Source: Coprothermobacterota bacterium
GTDB lineage: Bacteria; Caldisericota; JANLFM01
Length of the DNA: 5,950 nucleotides
Direction: 5' to 3'
NCBI GenBank assembly: GCA_026389415.1
Contig: JAPLHX010000135.1
Span: forward strand, 1-5,950
Shown here: positions 1 through 4,833 of the stretch, piece after piece
Position numbering within the stretch: position 1 is the stretch's first letter
Layout of the letters: every line of letters begins with the position of its first letter
Position numbers and translations under genes: made by a program
Notes under the pieces: model-generated
The model's input: only the letters and a program-made list of their open reading frames with translations
Told to the model about the DNA's origin: nothing
Databases searched by the model: none

Positions 1-571
1 GGATCTGGCGGGATTTTCGGTGACCCTGGTTGCCTTGGTGGCGTTCGCCGCCAACTTGGCCTCCGCCTTGCTGCTGCGTTCGGAAGCCAAGCACAGCCTG
101 AACCTGCGCAGCGCGTTCCTCCACTTGCTGCTGGACGCCGGACAATCGTTGGCGGTCATTCTGGCCGGATTGGCGATTGCCTTCTTCGGCTGGACCTTCC
201 TGGACCCGCTGCTCTCGCTGTTGATCGGGGTGTTCATCATCTGGTCCGCCTATGGGGTGTTGAAAGAGGGGTTAAACATCCTGCACGAGGGCGCGCCATC
301 CGGTCTGAAGTTGGAGGAGATCGAACGGTATTTGCGCAAGGTGCCCGGTGTGCGTGATCTGCATCATCTGCACATCTGGTCCCTGTCGTCCGGCACGGCC
401 GCCTTAAGCGCCCACCTGGTGCTGGACGATCAGCCGGTCAGTGCGGCCAACGAGATCGCACAATCGGTCAATTTGGGCTTGCAGGAAACGTTCGCCATCG
501 CTCACACCACCCTTCAGCTGGAGTGTTCCGATGGCAGTTGTCCCAGCCCGGGTTGCACCAACTGCCGCTAG
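1..571 (+). CDS. Cation diffusion facilitator (CDF) family metal exporter, 5'-partial
   Basis: CDF proteins are inner-membrane antiporters that export divalent metals such as Zn, Co or Cd in exchange for protons. The frame is open from base 2, so the GTG at base 20 is internal and the N-terminal ~110 residues (TM1-3 with the first metal site) lie outside the window. The visible 189 residues cover TM4, TM5 with the metal-binding pair HLLLD (visible residues 41-45, motif HxxxD), TM6, and then the cytoplasmic ferredoxin-like domain. That domain carries LHHLHIWSLSSG and the family-typical end HTTLQLE. The protein finishes with a short tail holding four cysteines (visible residues 175, 180, 185, 188) that could bind metal. 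The closest familiar type is CzcD/ZitB, but the metal cannot be told from sequence. The gene converges on the MFS gene on the other strand and shares four bases with it. The family assignment is secure; the substrate is not. Confidence 0.93.
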   Translation, partial: DLAGFSVTLVALVAFAANLASALLLRSEAKHSLNLRSAFLHLLLDAGQSLAVILAGLAIAFFGWTFLDPLLSLLIGVFIIWSAYGVLKEGLNILHEGAPSGLKLEEIERYLRKVPGVRDLHHLHIWSLSSGTAALSAHLVLDDQPVSAANEIAQSVNLGLQETFAIAHTTLQLECSDGSCPSPGCTNCR

Positions 572-1818
572 GAGGGAGCAGCACCGGTGCCCCGTCGCTT
601 TTCCACCCGGCCGAAAAACCCTAGCAGCGTCAACAGGGCCAGCGCGTAGAGGCCGGCTCCGATGTAGAACTGGATCGAGAAGCCCGCGCTTTCCATCAGG
701 ACTCCCGCCACCGGACCCATAGCGGCCCAGGCCAAGGGTTGGGTCGAACGAAGCATGCTGGTGAATGTCACCCGCAGCCGGGGCGGCACAATCTCCATGG
801 CGAAGGAATCCATCAAAGGGTTGCTCATATTCATCAACGCAAGGCGGACGATGTACAATGCGGCGGCTACGATTGGGTTTCCCACCAGGGCCAGGCCGAT
901 CAGCAAGGGCAAGGAGAAGACCTGACAGAGCACGGTAGCGCGCACCTTGCCCAACCGTTCCGCCAGGAATGGAGCAGCCAGCGTGGCCAACAGAGCCAGG
1001 CCGGAACCGATGGTGAAGATCACGCCGATCTCCCCGGAGGATAACCCGAAGCGGGTGAAGAAATACAAGTTCATGAATGGCATGAACAATCCCGCTCCCA
1101 GGAAGATCAGGATCTCCACCAGGAGGAACTTGGGGATTGCTCGGCGTACAGGAGATTCGTTGCTGCCCGTGGGAACGGCAGGGTCTCGCGAAGCCGCCGC
1201 CGGCTGGGCCGGTCTCAGGCGGAACAAGAGCAGGGTGAAGACCAGCGTCAGTGCGGTCATCACCACCATGGTCACCCGGAATTGACCGGCCAGGCCTTCG
1301 CCCAGAGCAATGCCGGCGAACCAGACCGGCAGAAAACCACCCAGGGCGCTCCCAAGCATGTTGGAGGCCCAAAACGAGGCCGCGAATACGCTGAACAGGT
1401 GGGTGCGCTCCCCTTCCTGCGAATTCTCCATCAGAAAGGGCGGTAACAACACCGTCAGGCCGATACCGGACACCCCCAACAGGAAGCTCTCCACCAATAA
1501 CAGGGGGTAGTTGGTGGTAAAGCAAAAGGCTAGCGTGCAGACCGCCTGCAACACCGAGGAAACGATCATCGGCCCCTTGCGCGGGCGCCGTTCTAACAGG
1601 AGAGCGATGGGGATGGCCAGCAGGCCGGAAGAAAAGAAACGGACGGAGGATACCAGGGCGATCTGGTCCTTGGACAACCCCAGCTCCGCCAGGTACAGGT
1701 TCATCAACAGGATCACCACGCCGAAGGCAGTACCCCAGACGACCTGATAGGCCAGAAACAGCTGACAGTTGAAGGAAAAGCCGCGGATGCGCTGCCAGTA
1801 ATTGCGAAAGAAGTTCAT
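568..1818 (-). CDS. MFS transporter, second gene of the pair (full length, 12 TM)
   Basis: This is a complete 416-residue major facilitator superfamily permease, the usual length for a 12-helix member. Hydrophobic segments fall into two six-helix halves joined by a polar, Ala/Pro-rich linker at about residues 203-228. The two halves still look alike: MNLY at 39-42 and 249-252, GLS at 47-49 and 258-260, and ER in the TM2-3 loop at 76-77 and 287-288. This reflects the ancestral six-helix duplication. The polar C-terminal tail (from about residue 403) is probably cytoplasmic. The start is ATG at 1818, preceded by a weak purine stretch (GGATGGATAGG). It lies 17 bases after the present stop of the upstream MFS gene, and only 3 bases after that gene's likely original stop, so translational coupling is plausible. 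No substrate can be assigned; drug or small-molecule efflux is the default guess. Its stop overlaps that of the CDF gene. Confidence 0.92.
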   Translation of the reverse strand: MNFFRNYWQRIRGFSFNCQLFLAYQVVWGTAFGVVILLMNLYLAELGLSKDQIALVSSVRFFSSGLLAIPIALLLERRPRKGPMIVSSVLQAVCTLAFCFTTNYPLLLVESFLLGVSGIGLTVLLPPFLMENSQEGERTHLFSVFAASFWASNMLGSALGGFLPVWFAGIALGEGLAGQFRVTMVVMTALTLVFTLLLFRLRPAQPAAASRDPAVPTGSNESPVRRAIPKFLLVEILIFLGAGLFMPFMNLYFFTRFGLSSGEIGVIFTIGSGLALLATLAAPFLAERLGKVRATVLCQVFSLPLLIGLALVGNPIVAAALYIVRLALMNMSNPLMDSFAMEIVPPRLRVTFTSMLRSTQPLAWAAMGPVAGVLMESAGFSIQFYIGAGLYALALLTLLGFFGRVEKRRGTGAAPS

Positions 1819-1821
1819 CGC

Positions 1822-1899
1822 CTATCCATCCGATTTCAAGACCCGCCGTCGACGGATGATTGCCAGGATAAATGGCAGCGAAGCGACCTCCGTCGCGAC
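1822..1899 (-). pseudogene. Out-of-frame remnant of the first MFS gene's original C-terminus
   Basis: On the minus strand, in a frame different from the annotated end of the MFS gene, these bases encode 25 residues and a TAG. They comprise VATEV, the hydrophobic ASLPFILAII, then RRRR and a polar end. A half helix followed by an arginine cluster is how the last helix of this transporter type commonly finishes. The TAG at 1824-1822 lies 3 bases before the ATG of the next MFS gene, the tight spacing expected of an operon. The frame joins the intact part of the gene near base 1900. The reading as a remnant is inference from hydrophobicity and family pattern. Confidence 0.55.
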
Positions 1900-2984
1900 A
1901 GTGCCAGGCCGTAGATCGTGTTGAAGATGCCGAAACCGAAGCCGCGCCGGGAGATATGGGTCAGATCTGCCACCGCGGCGCGCATGATCGTCTCCTGGAT
2001 GCCCATCACCGCCCCCCACAGCACCACCGCCCCCACGGCCAATCCGTAGGACTGGGAGAAAGCCAGGAAGGGAATCGGGATCGTCAGCAGCGGGGCGGCT
2101 AGTAGCATCGATAACCCCAACCGGTCGTAGAGCCGCCCCACCAGCAAGGCGAAGACTCCGTCCACTCCAATCGCAATCGCGAAAAAGAGGGGGATCTGCA
2201 TGTCCGGGACCACCGCTGCCGCGTTGAAGTGGTAGGAGATCAACTGGAAGTTGGCGAAGCCAAACACCGCCAAGCCGATGAAAGCCGAGTACAGCCAAAA
2301 AATGGAGTTCAGGCGAGGCTTCTTCTCCGACAGGAAGGCTTCCTGCGACTCCAGCAGCCGGGGTCGAGGGAAGTTGATGCGGGCGATGACCAGGCAGAGC
2401 AGGGCCAGCCCGGCCGGGATCGCCAGCAAGGCATAACCCTCCCGGTAGCCGAGCTTCAGGTAGATCACCAGCGACATCAGCAGCGGCCCCAGGATGGCAC
2501 CGATCTGGTCCATTGCCTCATGCACGCCGAAGCCCCAACCGCGGCCCACCACACTGGTGGCATGGGACAGCATGGTATCGCGCGAGGGCGTGCGGATGGC
2601 CTTGCCAAAACGTTCCAACACCACCAGGGCCGCCGCCACCTCCCACCGTCCGGCCAGAGCCAACAGCGGTACTGCCAACAGATTGAGGGCGTAGCCGATG
2701 AAGGTCATCAGCCAATACTGGCCGGTGCGGTCCGCGAACCAGCCGGAGAGCAAGCGCAGAGAGTAGCCCACGAAATCACCCAAACCGGTGGCAAACCCGA
2801 CGGCGGCCGCGCTGGCTCCCAGGATCGAGAGATAGGGTCCCAGGAAGGAATGGGCGCCCTCGTAGGTGATGTCACCGAAAAGGGACACCAGCCCCAGGAG
2901 CAAAATGAAGGCCATGGCCCGTGAGCGCCGTGCCGGCGTGACGCGGTCTTGAGTTTTTTCAGGCTGAGCAGGTTCGTTCGTCAT
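1836..2984 (-). CDS. MFS transporter, MJ1317-like, with frameshifted and shortened C-terminus
   Basis: This major facilitator permease has 382 residues from ATG 2984. A GTG at 3008 would add 8 residues, but it would sit about 5 bases from the predicted transcription start and has no ribosome binding site. The loop 2-3 signature is GWFADRTGQ (residues 81-89), with a related GRLYDRLG in loop 8-9 (283-290). The loop 4-5 stretch LERFGKAIRTPSRD (123-136) and GIQETIMRAAVADLT (328-342) resemble the MJ1317-like efflux group as I recall it. After GIFNTIYGLAL, at the start of TM11, the protein ends in 20 Ser/Arg-rich residues with no membrane character. A normal-looking end (VASLPFILAIIRRRR) is encoded in another frame of the same bases. 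I infer an internal non-triplet deletion that removed most of TM11 and part of TM12. The gene may be non-functional, or the assembly may be wrong. No substrate can be assigned. Confidence 0.85.
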   Translation of the reverse strand: MTNEPAQPEKTQDRVTPARRSRAMAFILLLGLVSLFGDITYEGAHSFLGPYLSILGASAAAVGFATGLGDFVGYSLRLLSGWFADRTGQYWLMTFIGYALNLLAVPLLALAGRWEVAAALVVLERFGKAIRTPSRDTMLSHATSVVGRGWGFGVHEAMDQIGAILGPLLMSLVIYLKLGYREGYALLAIPAGLALLCLVIARINFPRPRLLESQEAFLSEKKPRLNSIFWLYSAFIGLAVFGFANFQLISYHFNAAAVVPDMQIPLFFAIAIGVDGVFALLVGRLYDRLGLSMLLAAPLLTIPIPFLAFSQSYGLAVGAVVLWGAVMGIQETIMRAAVADLTHISRRGFGFGIFNTIYGLALSRRRSLRCHLSWQSSVDGGS

Positions 2985-3019
2985 TGGCGGTTCGTGTTCT
3001 CTCGACACAAGGAAGGCTC

Positions 3020-3028
3020 ATTATATCA
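3020..3028 (-). promoter_or_regulatory. Extended -10 promoter for the MFS gene pair
   Basis: The minus strand reads TGATATAAT, a perfect sigma-70 type -10 hexamer (TATAAT, 3025-3020) with the TG of an extended -10 one base upstream. No good -35 hexamer is seen 16-18 bases further up, which extended -10 promoters can tolerate. Transcription would start near 3013. That leaves a leader of about 29 bases before ATG 2984, but only about 5 bases before the alternative GTG at 3008, and so favours the ATG. Confidence 0.6.
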
Positions 3029-3030
3029 CC

Positions 3031-3059
3031 CAACAAACGAAACGGGCGCCGAAAGGCGC
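3031..3059 (-). terminator. Possible weak intrinsic terminator after the DUF2330-SLH gene
   Basis: Thirty bases after the stop of the surface-protein gene, the minus strand can form a hairpin of GCGCC (3059-3055), loop TTTC, and GGCGC (3050-3046). It is followed by the T-rich stretch CGTTTCGTTTGTT (3043-3031). The stem is only 5 base pairs and the T-run is interrupted, so termination may be partial. It sits directly upstream of the promoter for the MFS pair, which suits a boundary between two transcription units. Confidence 0.4.
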
Positions 3060-3088
3060 ACGTCGGGACCATCGTTTTAAATTCGAAG

Positions 3089-4540
3089 CTAGGGCATCTG
3101 CAGCAGCACGCGGCTGAGGGTGGCCGCTACCTCGGCCCGGGTGATCTGACCGTCGGGCCGGAAGCTGCCGTCGGGATAACCGCGCACGATCCCGGCCGAC
3201 GCCGCCTTCTGCACAACAGCAAAGGCCCAATACCCCGGATTCACATCCGGGAAGTATAAGGGCGACCGGTCATAGGTTTCGCTTTCCGTCGGAGTTGGGA
3301 GGGTGCGCATGAGCATGGTCACCCATTCCGCCCGGGTCAGCGCTTCCTCCGGAGCAAACTCGCCGGAAGGATAGCCTTCCACCACGCCCGCCGCTTTGGC
3401 CTGGCTGATCTCTTCCGCCGCCCAGTACCCCGGCGCCACATCGGTGAACGCCGGCTCGGCTGGAAGCGCCCAGGACAATTGCAACAGACGCCCGAGCATG
3501 GCCGTTCCTTCCGCCCGCCAGCAGGACCGGTCCGGGTACACCGCGCCGTCCGGATAGGCCCGCAACACGAAGCGGGAGGCCATCGCTTCCAGGTAGAGCG
3601 CCGACCAGTGCGATGTATGTGTCACCACCCGACGAAACGGCTCGTCGGAGGGCGCCTGGCGAATCACCAGGTCCGCGATCATCTGTTCGGGAAACATGGT
3701 GGCGCTCAGGCGGGTGAGGTAGGGGAGAAAGGCCAAATGCATCCGCCAGAAGGAAACCAACGAAGGAGTGCCTCCGTCCGTGGTGTCTAAGGTATTGGCC
3801 CAATCCAGACCAAAGCCGTCCACCATCGCCTTGTGCTCCCCCGCCAAGTAGAGGGTGATTTGGCTGGGCGAGCCGTTTAAGGCACTGATGCGCAAAGGAT
3901 AGACCCATTCCGGCGAGGAAAAGTGCAACAGCAGGGGTTGCACCAAACCCTCCACCGGACCCACTCCCTCCATCAGCAAGGGCCTCACATTCACCCGCAT
4001 TGCCAGGAACACCCAGCCCTTTTGCAAGTAACCATCAAAGAGAGTGGCTGCCCCCGGCGGCACCGTATAGCCGTGGTCGGTCAACCAGAACTCCAGCTCC
4101 CACCCCTTGCGGGCGGTCAGGACCGTCGTTTCGAGCAAGCCGACCTGTTTCCATTGCAGCACGCTTACACCCGTACCGGCTTCCGTCGGCGCGCTCAATT
4201 GAACCCCCTTCTCTTCCAGGCCGCTGTCGCGGGACAGCCAGATCTCGTCGCGCAGTTCCAGCCGGGCGGTCAGCGCTTGCAGGTCGGAGAACACGCCAAA
4301 GGGACCCTCCTCCACCTTGGGCTCGGCAGGCAAAGGCACCAGCCAAGCGAAGTCCGGATCTTGCCCGGCAAAAGACACTTGCAGCAGCATCGTTTCCTGC
4401 CCATCTTGCCAAGACAGCAGGGCCATCTGATCGGGTTCTTCCATCGGATGTTGGGGCGGGAAGAAGCCTCCGTCCGCCCACACCGCTGTCGGCGCCAACA
4501 GTAGCGCCAGTGCAATCACCGCACCTATCCATTTGCTCAT
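3089..4540 (-). CDS. Secreted DUF2330 protein with three C-terminal SLH repeats
   Basis: This is a 483-residue exported surface protein. The ATG at 4540 is chosen because AGGAGGTG ends six bases before it; an in-frame GTG at 4549 lies inside that ribosome binding site. Residues 1-22 are a signal peptide (hydrophobic core, cleavage after VWA). The mature protein begins DGGFFPP, the opening typical of DUF2330. That domain spans about 23-295 and includes MALLSWQDGQETMLLQVSF and FAWLVPLPAEP. Three SLH repeats follow: a degenerate one at about 309-357 (WRAE in place of TRAE), then about 365-412 (FTDVAPGYWA, LTRAE) and about 430-480 (FPDVNPGYWA, ITRAE). SLH triplets bind secondary cell-wall polymers, so the protein is probably anchored at the cell surface. 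The function of DUF2330 is unknown. The gene follows the tRNA-Arg gene and precedes the MFS pair, but is probably transcribed separately from the latter. Confidence 0.92.
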   Translation of the reverse strand: MSKWIGAVIALALLLAPTAVWADGGFFPPQHPMEEPDQMALLSWQDGQETMLLQVSFAGQDPDFAWLVPLPAEPKVEEGPFGVFSDLQALTARLELRDEIWLSRDSGLEEKGVQLSAPTEAGTGVSVLQWKQVGLLETTVLTARKGWELEFWLTDHGYTVPPGAATLFDGYLQKGWVFLAMRVNVRPLLMEGVGPVEGLVQPLLLHFSSPEWVYPLRISALNGSPSQITLYLAGEHKAMVDGFGLDWANTLDTTDGGTPSLVSFWRMHLAFLPYLTRLSATMFPEQMIADLVIRQAPSDEPFRRVVTHTSHWSALYLEAMASRFVLRAYPDGAVYPDRSCWRAEGTAMLGRLLQLSWALPAEPAFTDVAPGYWAAEEISQAKAAGVVEGYPSGEFAPEEALTRAEWVTMLMRTLPTPTESETYDRSPLYFPDVNPGYWAFAVVQKAASAGIVRGYPDGSFRPDGQITRAEVAATLSRVLLQMP

Positions 4541-4546
4541 GAAGAA

Positions 4547-4554
4547 CACCTCCT
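4547..4554 (-). promoter_or_regulatory. Strong Shine-Dalgarno site that sets the DUF2330-SLH start
   Basis: The minus strand reads AGGAGGTG, fully complementary to the usual 16S rRNA 3' end, six bases before ATG 4540. The GTG at the end of this motif (4549-4547) is in frame with the gene and could be mistaken for the start codon. Its position inside the ribosome binding site argues against that. Confidence 0.85.
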
Positions 4555-4560
4555 GACAAA

Positions 4561-4582
4561 TCCAATGCTTTTACAAATTGGA
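4561..4582. repeat. Inverted repeat TCCAAT-N10-ATTGGA upstream of the DUF2330-SLH gene
   Basis: Perfect 6-base arms (4561-4566 and 4577-4582) are separated by 10 AT-rich bases. The repeat lies between the tRNA 3' end and the ribosome binding site of the surface-protein gene. It could be an operator or a leader hairpin. As a terminator for the tRNA transcript it would be poor, because the stem is short and AT-rich and no T-run follows. No convincing promoter is seen in this 62-base gap, so read-through from the tRNA is possible. Confidence 0.35.
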
Positions 4583-4616
4583 CGAGTGGGAAGGCAGAAA
4601 GTTCCTGGAAATACTG

Positions 4617-4693
4617 TGGCGCGCCCAGCAGGAGTCGAACCCGCAACCTACAGATCCGTAGTCTGTCACTCTATCCAATTGAGCTATGGGCGC
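4617..4693 (-). tRNA. tRNA-Arg(ACG), CCA encoded
   Basis: The minus strand folds into a complete 77-base cloverleaf. The acceptor stem is GCGCCCA with TGGGCGC, the D stem GCTC with GAGT, and the anticodon stem ACAGA with TCTGT around the loop CTACGGA. The variable loop is AGGTT, and the T arm is GCGGG-TTCGACT-CCTGC. The anticodon is ACG (bases 4659-4657), which after A-to-I editing of position 34 reads CGU, CGC and CGA. The D loop contains GGAT, giving A20, and C35 is present; both are arginine identity elements. The discriminator is G and the CCA end is encoded (4619-4617). All stems pair, with one G-T pair in the T stem and one in the D stem, so the gene looks functional. Confidence 0.97.
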
Positions 4694-4718
4694 GTCAACT
4701 GTACCGCTTTGAGCCTAT

Positions 4719-4747
4719 ATCCTACGCCTTTTTATTTTGTGAGTAAA
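4719..4747 (-). promoter_or_regulatory. Candidate promoter for tRNA-Arg
   Basis: On the minus strand, TTTACT (4747-4742, 4 of 6 matches to the -35 consensus) is followed after exactly 17 bases by TAGGAT (4724-4719, 4 of 6 matches to the -10 consensus). The predicted start is about 20 bases before the first base of the tRNA. Position and spacing fit well, but each hexamer is only moderate. Confidence 0.45.
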
Positions 4748-4765
4748 GCTTCTTTTAGTCATCCT

Positions 4766-4813
4766 GGACATACAGATCCAGCGATTTGCCTGTGGACACA
4801 CAGATCTTGCGAT
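4766..4813. repeat. Two-copy imperfect tandem repeat, period 28
   Basis: GGACATACAGATCCAGCGAT (4766-4785) recurs as GGACACACAGATCTTGCGAT (4794-4813) with 3 mismatches in 20. Similarity continues weakly on both sides (CCT before GGACA; TTGCCT and CTGCCT after). The repeat occupies most of the 140-base gap between the methyltransferase stop and the tRNA. The rest of that gap is AT-richer and holds only the candidate tRNA promoter. No intrinsic terminator for the methyltransferase gene was recognised here. Confidence 0.6.
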
Positions 4814-4833
4814 GCTGCCTTTACAGTTTGCCG

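Noticed and set aside
581..590. GCACCGGTGC palindrome as a terminator for the CDF gene
   Set aside because: It has no room for a loop except by unpairing its centre, leaving a 3-base stem. The following T-run is short and separated, and the bases lie inside the MFS coding region.
404..1525. Minus-strand open frame of 373 codons within the second MFS gene region
   Set aside because: It overlaps the well-supported MFS frame, and its product is Gly/Arg-rich with no membrane helices or domain pattern.
1900..2298. Upper part of the minus-strand alternative frame that contains the MFS tail remnant
   Set aside because: Upstream of about 1900 the real MFS frame is intact and this frame has no meaning; only the last 25 codons look like former coding sequence.
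2229..2924. Plus-strand open frame of 231 codons opposite the first MFS gene
   Set aside because: The product is Gln/Gly-rich and low in complexity, as expected for the antisense of a hydrophobic protein gene.
4617..4693. tRNA-Arg as an integration site for a mobile element carrying the methyltransferase
   Set aside because: The methyltransferase lies on the 5' side of the tRNA, whereas integration normally uses the 3' end. No integrase and no duplicated tRNA 3' end are visible.
4766..4813. The two-copy repeat as a minimal CRISPR array
   Set aside because: There are only two imperfect copies with an 8-base spacer, and no cas gene is present.
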